Source of the DNA: Klebsiella pneumoniae
Lineage (GTDB): Bacteria; Pseudomonadota; Gammaproteobacteria; Ga0077536
Length of the DNA stretch: 6,413 nucleotides
Direction: 5' to 3'
Assembly (NCBI GenBank): GCA_945873015.1
Contig: CAMCBY010000251.1
Coordinates: 1 to 6,413 of the forward strand
The translations under genes and the position numbers were made by a program. Positions 1-5,669 of this stretch are shown here, in pieces (the stretch's first letter is position 1; each line of letters opens with the position of its first letter). The notes beneath the pieces are model-generated. The model was not told where the DNA came from, searched no databases, and saw only the letters and a program-made list of their open reading frames with translations.

Positions 1-123
1 TCGGACCGTTCTCCACCGAGGTACACGACTTTGGGCGAGAAGGCACTATTTCACGGCGTGGTCGCTCCCCCCGGTGACCACGACGAGCCTTTGAACCCTG
101 GAACCCCGTAACCCTCGCATTCA
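1..123 (+). other. 3' end of an upstream transcript; possible small RNA
   Basis: This stretch leads directly into a strong intrinsic terminator, so a plus-strand transcript ends here. Two readings remain. In frame 1 it is open from base 1 to a TAA at 109-111 (36 codons), which would put the terminator 12 bases after a stop, but the peptide resembles no family I know. Alternatively it is the 3' part of a noncoding RNA: bases 57-66 pair with 73-82 around a loop of six C. The segment at 85-95 (GAGCC then TTTGAA) could also pair imperfectly with 120-134, which would compete with the terminator stem. The CCTTTGAACC stretch at 88-97 faintly recalls the 3' half of 6S RNA, too weakly for a call. The 5' end is outside the window. 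Confidence 0.3.
57..82 (+). other. Hairpin with a six-cytosine loop
   Basis: CGTGGTC (57-63) is the exact reverse complement of GACCACG (76-82). The stem continues with G64-T75 wobble, C65-G74 and T66-G73 wobble, leaving CCCCCC (67-72) as the apical loop. C-rich loops are known in several bacterial small RNAs that bind purine-rich ribosome-binding sites. It lies 41 bases before the terminator stem. Structure is seen in the sequence; the role is inference. Confidence 0.45.
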
Positions 124-164
124 AGGTGCGGCTCGTGACGATGTCACGCCGCACCTATTTTTTT
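124..164 (+). terminator. Strong Rho-independent terminator
   Basis: AGGTGCGGC (124-132) pairs perfectly with GCCGCACCT (148-156). Inside, GTGAC (135-139) pairs with GTCAC (143-147) around a GAT loop, leaving only T133 and C134 bulged, for 14 base pairs in all. The stem is followed, after one A, by seven T (158-164). This is a textbook plus-strand intrinsic terminator. It separates the upstream transcript from the gene starting at 285, which therefore needs its own promoter within about 165-270. I see no convincing -35/-10 pair there; TTGTGC (237-242) with CATCAT (259-264) is the best but weak. Confidence 0.93.
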
Positions 165-273
165 GCCTGTCCGATTTGCCCATCCCCGGCCGGCGTGTGC
201 CCTCGCTCTGTTCCGCGCTCGCGCCCTCGGGCATGCTTGTGCTCACCACACTGGACACCATCATGCTGAACTC

Positions 274-278
274 GGGAG
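274..278 (+). promoter_or_regulatory. Ribosome binding site of the Ddn-like gene
   Basis: GGGAG lies 6 bases before the ATG at 285, which supports that start over any downstream one. Confidence 0.75.
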
Positions 279-284
279 CACACC

Positions 285-764
285 ATGAGCGAATTTGACC
301 TCAACGAAACCTTGAACGACCTCACGACCGGCAAGCTACCCGACTGGATCAACGATCATCTGCGCACCTATCGCGAAAGCGGCGGTCGCGACGGACATCT
401 GTTCGATGCGCGCTTTGCCGGCGGCGGCGCGGCGGTCCCGACCCTGCTGCTCACCACCACCGGCCGACGCAGCGGCCAAGCCCACACCATGCCGCTGATC
501 TACGGCGAGTTCGATGGCCGCTACGTGATCATCGGCTCCAAGGGCGGCGCGCCGACGCAACCGGCCTGGTATCACAATCTGTGCGCGGAGCCGCGGGTGG
601 AATTACAGGTCGGGCCGGAAATCTTTGCCGCCACAGCGCGCACCGCCAGTGGCGCAGAACGAGCGCAGTTGTGGCAACAGATGGTGGCGCTCTATCCGCC
701 CTTTGGCGACTACCAGACCAAGACCACGCGTGAGATTCCGGTCGTGGTGCTTGAGCGTCGCTAG
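285..764 (+). CDS. Ddn-like deazaflavin (F420)-dependent nitroreductase / quinone reductase
   Basis: The 159-residue protein belongs to the F420H2-dependent quinone reductase family (Pfam F420H2_quin_red, formerly DUF385), a split beta-barrel flavin-fold enzyme. Members transfer hydride from F420H2 to quinones or nitro compounds; some relatives use other flavins. Seen: the glycine/basic motif TTGRRSG (58-64), GSKGGAPTQPAWYHNL (84-99), and the C-terminal block around YPPFGDYQ (137-144) and REIPVVVLER (149-158). From memory of M. tuberculosis Ddn (151 aa), Ser78, Trp88, Tyr130 and Tyr136 correspond to S85, W95, Y137 and Y143, while Ddn Tyr133 is F140 here. The full family length is present, with ATG start and a GGGAG site. 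No signal peptide or membrane segment is seen, so it is probably cytosolic. It appears monocistronic, isolated upstream by the terminator. The physiological substrate is unknown. Confidence 0.92.
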   Translation: MSEFDLNETLNDLTTGKLPDWINDHLRTYRESGGRDGHLFDARFAGGGAAVPTLLLTTTGRRSGQAHTMPLIYGEFDGRYVIIGSKGGAPTQPAWYHNLCAEPRVELQVGPEIFAATARTASGAERAQLWQQMVALYPPFGDYQTKTTREIPVVVLERR

Positions 765-770
765 TGCTTT

Positions 771-1262
771 TTGGCGCGGCCACGCGCGCTGATTTTCGCC
801 AACGTAAACAAGGCCCGCACGCTTATCCGCTTCCGCATCGACGGCCGTGGCGATGGTGGCGGTCATGCGGCGTTTGACCGCGGCCTCGGCGTTTCCGATA
901 CCGCCAGACCGAGCACACCAGGCTCTCTGACCGGCCGCGATCTGCTACTGGATTTTACTGGTCGCAGCTTCATCACCGGCACCGTTGAGGTCTCCTACAG
1001 CAAGCCGCTCGGCCTGAACGGCGCGGCGCTGGTAGGCGATCTGTTCAGTACCGTGCAGGTGCAGATGGCGCTTGGCAGTGGCCTGATTTGACTGCCGCCC
1101 ACGACTGCCTTCTCCGGGGTGTTTTCCACTATTGGATTTTCGGCGGATATTGACGGTGTGAACTACGCAGCCGCCGCGCCTGTGCCGCTGCCGGGCAGCG
1201 CCGTGATGATTTTGTCCGGCTTGGGCCCGCTGCTGCGCGCGGGCCGGCGCCGCACCAGCTGA
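771..1262 (+). pseudogene. Remnant of a PEP-CTERM (VPLPA-type) exported protein
   Basis: The frame from 771 to the TGA at 1260-1262 is interrupted by one in-frame TGA at 1089-1091. The body before it (for example DLFSTVQVQMALGSGL) and after it (FSTIGFSADIDGVNYAA) reads as one continuous beta-rich, small-residue protein. Its end is a PEP-CTERM type sorting signal: VPLPGSAVMILSGLG, a hydrophobic stretch, then RAGRRRTS at the terminus. Such tails are recognised and removed by exosortase/archaeosortase-type enzymes at the inner membrane of Gram-negative bacteria. No N-terminal signal peptide is present; the frame simply continues from just after the stop of the preceding gene, and the only early start is a TTG at 771 without a good ribosome site. 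So the 5' part is lost and the rest carries a nonsense codon. One substitution (such as CGA to TGA) would explain the stop; a sequencing error is possible. An Arg inside the C-terminal hydrophobic segment also fits decay. Confidence 0.75.
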
Positions 1263-1420
1263 GATATGCAAGCCCGCCCGCGCTCTGGCATGGGTCTGCG
1301 CGCGCCGCTGTCAGCTTTGCAGCACGATGTCGGGCAGTTTCGCCTTTTCAGCGCGGGCCTGCGCGATCCGGCCTTTTGGGAGGCGTAAGCTGTGACTTCA
1401 TCCCTATCTGACCGCACACC
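1263..1420. other. Intergenic spacer without recognised gene
   Basis: 158 bases between the PEP-CTERM remnant and the DUF1840 gene. I see no convincing coding frame, terminator with T-run or RNA gene. A purine-rich GGGAGG (1378-1383) lies about 37 bases before the next ATG, too far to serve it. The frame of the next gene is closed by a TGA at 1409-1411, so it cannot start earlier. The promoter of that gene presumably lies here but is not recognisable. Confidence 0.5.
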
Positions 1421-1738
1421 ATGCCCATCACCTTCAAAAGCAAATACTCGCCCGACATCCTCATGCTGGAAACGGTGGCGCGCGAGTTGATTCGCCTCAT
1501 GGGCCACAGCGGCAGCGTGCCAGGCTCACTCGCAGCGGTGGATATTGACGCCGCGCTCGCGCATCTCGAAGCGGCGGTCAGCGACAGTCCGGCGCGCGCA
1601 CTCGACGCCGACCGTCCTGCACAAGATGACGACCCGCAACACGAACCACGTATCAGCGTTGCCCACCGTGCCGGTCCACTGCTGGCGATGCTGAAGACCG
1701 CGCTGAAAGAACGGGAACATGTGATGTGGGAACACTGA
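1421..1738 (+). CDS. DUF1840 family protein
   Basis: A 105-residue protein with the two conserved blocks of DUF1840 (PF08895), a small proteobacterial family of unknown function. The N-terminal block reads MPITFKSKYSPDILML and continues into a predicted helix (ARELIRLMGHSG, residues 20-31). The C-terminal block is RISVAHRAGPLLAMLKTALKEREHVMWEH (77-105), ending in the family's typical Val/Met-Trp terminus. Between them lies an alanine-rich helix (SLAAVDIDAALAHLEAAV) and an acidic, probably disordered linker (about 57-75). It has no signal peptide or membrane segment, so it is likely cytosolic. ATG 1421 is the only start, because an in-frame TGA lies 9 bases upstream. No Shine-Dalgarno is visible before it, so translation may be weak or leader-dependent. 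The gene is convergent with the minus-strand operon, 20 bases from it. Confidence 0.85.
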   Translation: MPITFKSKYSPDILMLETVARELIRLMGHSGSVPGSLAAVDIDAALAHLEAAVSDSPARALDADRPAQDDDPQHEPRISVAHRAGPLLAMLKTALKEREHVMWEH

Positions 1739-1752
1739 GCCACGCCGTCGGC

Positions 1753-1769
1753 TGACCTTCACAAGGTCA
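1753..1769. repeat. Perfect inverted repeat at a convergent gene junction
   Basis: TGACCTT (1753-1759) and AAGGTCA (1763-1769) form 7-base arms around CAC. It overlaps the last codons and stop of the CoA-transferase beta gene and lies 14 bases beyond the DUF1840 stop. With no T-run on either strand it is not a standard intrinsic terminator. It could be a weak bidirectional transcript end, or chance. Confidence 0.35.
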
Positions 1770-2496
1770 CGGCCATCTCCGCCAGCGCGCGGCCGTCGGC
1801 CAGACTGCGCAGTACCGCCAGTTCTGCGGGGCTGGGGGCGGGTGTAGGCACGGCAGCCGCTGCGTTCAAGGCAAAACCGGTGCAGGCCTGAATGCGTTCG
1901 AACGTCACGCCGGGATGTACGCTCAGCAGTTCAACGGAACGCGCGCCAGGGAGCGCACCGAGCACGCCCAGGGGCGTGACCACCAGCAGCTCGCCGCCGC
2001 TGCCAAGAATGTCGCCGCTGACAAAATCGACGCGCTCGACCAGCACGCGCGGGTCGTGGCGCTCGAAAAACATGAAGGTGCGTTTGACGCTGCCGACCAT
2101 CGACAGACCAATGCTGCCCGGGCCGCGTAAGCGCGGTCGATGATAATCACCCACCACCGCCAGATTGCAGCGTCCGTGGCGGTCGAGCTGCAAGGCGCCG
2201 AGAAAAATCACATCGACCAGCCCGCGCAGTTGATCGCACACGCCGGTCGCGAGATCGAGCGTCACACGTCCGTCCAGGAACGCCTGATCACCGCCCGACG
2301 GTGGCACCGGTTGCACGCTTGGGTCGATGGTGCCGGTCGCACCGATCATGGCGCGCACATGCGGTTTACCGAGCAACTGCGCGCTGCGATAGGCCGCGCT
2401 CGGCAACGTCGCGCGCGTGCCGGTCACAATCACATCACCATCGCGCAGCGCACGTGCGCAGACTATCGCCATCAATTCCGCACACAGATAACTCAT
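1759..2496 (-). CDS. Family I CoA-transferase-like enzyme, beta subunit (GctB/IpdB-like)
   Basis: The 245-residue protein has the fold-defining blocks of the beta subunit of family I CoA-transferases: the N-terminal RALRDGDVIVTGT (15-27), DVIFLGALQLDRHGRCN (95-111), GDYHRPRLRGPGS (116-128), VERVDFVSG (153-161), LVVTPLGVL (171-179) and HPGVTFERIQACTGF (194-208). Length fits GctB and IpdB (about 250). In GctB the catalytic glutamate lies in an ESG-type motif after the second strand; the equivalent place here reads MIGATGTIDP (50-59), with Gly/Ala instead of Glu. Lack of that residue is a trait of IpdB, the partner in the steroid ring-cleaving hydrolase IpdAB of mycobacteria. ATG at 2496 overlaps the alpha-subunit stop (ATGA) and has no Shine-Dalgarno, so it depends on translational coupling and is presumably made in equal amounts with alpha. 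Reaction and substrate are not known; transferase or hydrolase are both open. Confidence 0.85.
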   Translation of the reverse strand: MSYLCAELMAIVCARALRDGDVIVTGTRATLPSAAYRSAQLLGKPHVRAMIGATGTIDPSVQPVPPSGGDQAFLDGRVTLDLATGVCDQLRGLVDVIFLGALQLDRHGRCNLAVVGDYHRPRLRGPGSIGLSMVGSVKRTFMFFERHDPRVLVERVDFVSGDILGSGGELLVVTPLGVLGALPGARSVELLSVHPGVTFERIQACTGFALNAAAAVPTPAPSPAELAVLRSLADGRALAEMAVTL

Positions 2497-3389
2497 GGCG
2501 CGCTGCGCGCGAGCGCGGTCAGACGCGCGTCGATATCGACCGCCGCCCGGTAGTGCAATTCGCTGGCGCCGATAATGTCCTGGCGATAACGCGCATAACC
2601 CGCATCGCTGTGCGCCGCTTCGACATAGGCGCGCACATGCTCGTCATCATGGCCATAACAGCCGTGAGACGCCGCCGGATGAGCGCCACCCGCCAACACA
2701 CAATAGGCATCCACCACATAACCCGGCAACCAGGCGCGACAGTGTGCGGGCAGGGTTTCGACCTCGCGCTCGGCCTGCACCAGGCACACGCGTGCCGCAC
2801 GGGCAATGTCGAGATCGAGCAGCGGCGCGCCTAAAAAACCGCAATTGCCGTGACGGTCGATGAGTTGCGTATGGATCAAGGCCACGTCGGGCGCGATCGC
2901 GCGCACCACCACCTGAGTGGCGCCAGTGAAAGGGTCGCGCAGCGTCTGGTAGTCGCTTGGATTGACCTCGAGCACACCCGGCACATCGGTGCTGGTCGGC
3001 ATGAAGTTCGATGGTAAGGCCGCGAACGGCAGGCCCGCCGCTCCGGCGCGCAGCGCCAGCGTGAATCCTGCTTCTTCACAGTCGCGCAGGCGCAACGTGC
3101 CGGCTTCAGCGGCGGCGCGAAAGCGGCCGGCGAGCCCGTAAATTTCGGCGCCGATATAAGCGAACTGCACTTCCTCGACCAGCCCCGCGCCTATCAGTTG
3201 GTCGGCATTGATGGAGCCATCGAGCGGCGGCAGCAGATGGGCGATGGGCACTGCCTGGCGGATCAACTCCCGCACCAGCGCCATCGGCGTGTTGTGAAAG
3301 TGCAGCCCGCCGAGCGCCACACTTGCAGCGCGTGGCACCCAATCGGCAATCAACGCCGTCAGACTCGTACGCTGCGCAATCTTACCCAC
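2493..3389 (-). CDS. Family I CoA-transferase-like enzyme, alpha subunit (GctA/IpdA-like)
   Basis: The 298-residue protein is the alpha partner of the following gene. Typical blocks are a Gly-rich strand followed by NTPMALVRELIRQAV (33-47), DQLIGAGLVEEVQFAYIG (63-80), GRFRAAAEAG (88-97), LPFAALPSN (120-128), DVALIHTQLIDRHGNCGFLG (168-187) and GGAHPAASHGCYGHDDEH (234-251). These are the substrate and CoA framework seen in glutaconate CoA-transferase A and IpdA. An acidic pair, E105-E106, sits in RDCEEAGF, near the place where IpdA has its proposed catalytic glutamate (alignment from memory). The GTG start lies 9 bases after the HyuB-like stop and in the same frame; a weak GGTGA (3399-3403) overlapping that stop is the only ribosome-site candidate. 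Soluble, cytosolic, probably a heterodimer or heterotetramer with beta. Substrate unknown; context suggests the product of the carboxylase-like enzyme encoded upstream. Confidence 0.85.
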   Translation of the reverse strand: MGKIAQRTSLTALIADWVPRAASVALGGLHFHNTPMALVRELIRQAVPIAHLLPPLDGSINADQLIGAGLVEEVQFAYIGAEIYGLAGRFRAAAEAGTLRLRDCEEAGFTLALRAGAAGLPFAALPSNFMPTSTDVPGVLEVNPSDYQTLRDPFTGATQVVVRAIAPDVALIHTQLIDRHGNCGFLGAPLLDLDIARAARVCLVQAEREVETLPAHCRAWLPGYVVDAYCVLAGGAHPAASHGCYGHDDEHVRAYVEAAHSDAGYARYRQDIIGASELHYRAAVDIDARLTALARSAP

Positions 3390-3398
3390 CTTGGACGC

Positions 3399-5669
3399 TC
3401 ACCGCAGTTCGATGTCCCACAGCGGCGCCTCGTCGGCCTGCGCAATGTCGGTATCGAGAATGAGACCGCAGTTCGGGCAATGGTAACGGCGCCACACCAG
3501 TGCCGCGTCGATGCGCAGATAAGCGTGCTGGATATGCGGATTGGCCTTGGCTATCGGCAACTGTTCGAGTCGTGCCGCCAGTTTGTAGTTGCCGTTGGCG
3601 GCGCCGAGCGGATGCGCACAGCGCGCGCAATGCCAATGGCCGGCCGCACCCGTACCGCGCAGAAGCAGCCCTTCGCTCATGCTGCGACCATGTTCGGCGG
3701 CATCGCTAACCGACGTGGCTGATACCTCACGCAGTCGTTGTGCGCGCAACTCGCGTGTGCCCTCAACATCTACCGTCGGCGGCGCAAGCCCGCTGATAAA
3801 ACACACGCCATATGCACTGCGTGCCCAGGCCGCGCTGACACGGCCTTCGGCGACGTCATCGCGCACACTGGCGGCATCGCGTGCATAAGGGTCGCCATAA
3901 CCACCGCCCGCACACCATGCCACTTCCCACACGTCGTCGCGCTGTTGCACGAGCCCGCGTTCCTTGGCGTGGATAGGCACTTCATGTCCACCCAGCGCGT
4001 CGAGCGCAGCGGGCATCTCGCCGCGCGCGAAACAGGCATGCACTTCGCTGCCGCGAATCATACGAAATGAATTGGTGCGTGCCGGATATCCACCGGCCAG
4101 ACCAGTGCTGGTCGGCACCGCACAACCGGCTGCAGACGGCGCGTGATGGAGTTGCGCAACACCATGCGGGATGACTGCAAAGGCGGCCGAATTGCCGCCG
4201 CGGAATTTGCCCGCGCCACCGGAATCGGCCACTTCACGTCGATAGAGATAGAGGATGGGAAAGTTTTGCTCTATCTGTTCGACGTTGCCCATCACCGACT
4301 TCGGCTCCCAATGCACGCCGCCGGTATCGATGCCGTCGCGATGCGGAAAAGCACCGATTGCACCGGCCATCGGGTCGAGAAACCCCGTGCCGAAAGCCTG
4401 GCCGGCCGCATCCACGCCGGCTATCGCACTCAAGGGGAACACACTGTCGCCACAGACCGCGAATACTTCGTTGCGCAGCGACGGCGCCGATAGCAGCATC
4501 TTGCCCACCACCACGTTCGCCAATGCACCGCCGATCAGATTGCCGATTTGGGAATTGGTGACGGAGGCCGGAAAACTCGGGCAGTTGATAGTGCCGCGCT
4601 CTGGCTCAAAGCGCACATGGCGCAGCGCTCCGCCGGCGCTGTAGAGCTGGTCATAACACATGAGCGGATTGATCACGCTCAGGATGCCGGCGCGCCAACC
4701 GGAAAAACTCGCGTTCAGCGAACCTGTCTGGGCGTGCGAGCCACGATTGTCGAACACCAGTTCATGGTCGTGTTTGGTGACCGTCATGTGCACGGGATAG
4801 ATGCCGCGGTCTTCCGGCGTCGCGGCTTCGAGATAACTGACCGCGCGCCAGATACCATTCGGGATCTCATCGAGCCGCGCGCGAAATGCCCGCGCGCCGT
4901 CGTCGATCAGGCGGCGCATAGCGGCTTTGACCGTGGCGGGTCCATAACGCTTGATAAAACCGTGGATACGATTACGCGCGACCAGGTTGCCTGCGATCTG
5001 CGCGCGCAGGTCCAGCGCCACCAGTTGCGGCTGGCGTGAATGGCGCAGATACATACCCTCGAGGTCGCGCCGCAGACGACCGCCTTCCACTATTTTGATC
5101 GGCGGTATCGGCACCGGCTCGTCGAACACGTCGCGCGCGTCGGCGCAAAAACTGCCCGGCGTATTGCCGCCGATGTCGTACTGGTGCAGGGCATTGGCCA
5201 CCCAGCAGAAAATGCGTCCTTGCCAGAATACCGGGCAGGTGATCTGCACATCGGATTGATGGCTCGAGCCGATCCACGGGTCGTTGGACAAAAACATGTC
5301 GCCTTCTGCGATGCCGGGTTCCGCGCCGAGATTCTCCAGCGTCCATTTGATCGGCAAGTCCATGGTGCCGGAGAAATACTGAATATGCGGGCCGAAGAAT
5401 ACGAACTCGCCATCCTCGGTGAGGATGACCGTATTAAAGTCATGGGCAACGCTCGCGAACGGTGAGCCCGACACCTTCTGGATGGTCATGCCATGTTCGT
5501 CATTGACGTTCCACAGGGCGTGGCGCAGCACCTCGTAGGTGACAGGGTCGAGATCCGGCGCGGTGTCGCGATGCAGTTCAAGCGCGGCGGGCAGACGCAG
5601 TTCAGCAGGCGGGATGTAAGAATTGGCGATGCCATCCCAGGGCGTGGCCGGCACAGTGACAGGCTTCAC
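3399..5669 (-). CDS. HyuB/acetone-carboxylase-type large subunit fused to a gamma-like zinc-ribbon domain
   Basis: The 756-residue protein has two parts. Residues about 40-595 are the hydantoinase B/oxoprolinase domain: DPVTYEVLRHALWNVNDEHG (41-60), the metal-site region NDPWIGSSHQSD (129-140) with ALHQYDIGG (160-168), REVADSGGAGKFRGG (478-492) and the closing CAGGGYGDP (586-594). H137, D140 and H162 keep the HxxD-22-H spacing that I recall for the Mn ligands of acetone carboxylase. After a linker, residues about 665-756 form a CxxC (681-684) and CxxC (731-734) zinc-ribbon ending APLWDIELR, resembling the acetone carboxylase gamma subunit (PF08882), normally a separate protein. HyuA/HyuB pairs use ATP to open cyclic amides or to carboxylate ketones; the fused domain favours the carboxylase side, but this is inference. 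GTG start at 5669 overlaps the HyuA-like stop (GTGA), with GGGAG 7 bases before it. No signal peptide; cytosolic. Confidence 0.9.
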   Translation of the reverse strand: MKPVTVPATPWDGIANSYIPPAELRLPAALELHRDTAPDLDPVTYEVLRHALWNVNDEHGMTIQKVSGSPFASVAHDFNTVILTEDGEFVFFGPHIQYFSGTMDLPIKWTLENLGAEPGIAEGDMFLSNDPWIGSSHQSDVQITCPVFWQGRIFCWVANALHQYDIGGNTPGSFCADARDVFDEPVPIPPIKIVEGGRLRRDLEGMYLRHSRQPQLVALDLRAQIAGNLVARNRIHGFIKRYGPATVKAAMRRLIDDGARAFRARLDEIPNGIWRAVSYLEAATPEDRGIYPVHMTVTKHDHELVFDNRGSHAQTGSLNASFSGWRAGILSVINPLMCYDQLYSAGGALRHVRFEPERGTINCPSFPASVTNSQIGNLIGGALANVVVGKMLLSAPSLRNEVFAVCGDSVFPLSAIAGVDAAGQAFGTGFLDPMAGAIGAFPHRDGIDTGGVHWEPKSVMGNVEQIEQNFPILYLYRREVADSGGAGKFRGGNSAAFAVIPHGVAQLHHAPSAAGCAVPTSTGLAGGYPARTNSFRMIRGSEVHACFARGEMPAALDALGGHEVPIHAKERGLVQQRDDVWEVAWCAGGGYGDPYARDAASVRDDVAEGRVSAAWARSAYGVCFISGLAPPTVDVEGTRELRAQRLREVSATSVSDAAEHGRSMSEGLLLRGTGAAGHWHCARCAHPLGAANGNYKLAARLEQLPIAKANPHIQHAYLRIDAALVWRRYHCPNCGLILDTDIAQADEAPLWDIELR

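Noticed and set aside
88..134. 6S RNA (ssrS) 3' half
   Set aside because: Only a short CCTTTGAACC stretch resembles it; the pairing 5' half is outside the window and the closing stem cannot be tested.
199..228. Direct repeat GCCCTCG (199-205 and 222-228)
   Set aside because: Seven bases in GC-rich DNA, only two copies, no regular spacing to suggest an operator or CRISPR.
945..1271. 108-codon minus-strand frame opposite the PEP-CTERM remnant
   Set aside because: The plus frame has a recognisable sorting signal; this translation is low-complexity and resembles nothing known.
1348..1743. 131-codon minus-strand frame opposite the DUF1840 gene
   Set aside because: Ser/Ala/Arg-rich shadow; the plus-strand DUF1840 protein has both family blocks in order.
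2301..2834. 177-codon plus-strand open frame spanning the CoA-transferase alpha/beta junction
   Set aside because: It crosses two conserved minus-strand genes and has the Arg-rich composition of a GC-rich shadow frame.
3198..3722. 174-codon plus-strand open frame across the HyuB/CoA-transferase junction
   Set aside because: Both underlying minus-strand genes are supported by motifs; this frame has none.
4548..5039. 163-codon plus-strand open frame opposite the HyuB-like gene
   Set aside because: The HyuB-like motifs on the other strand run without break through this region; the plus-strand translation has no recognisable domain.
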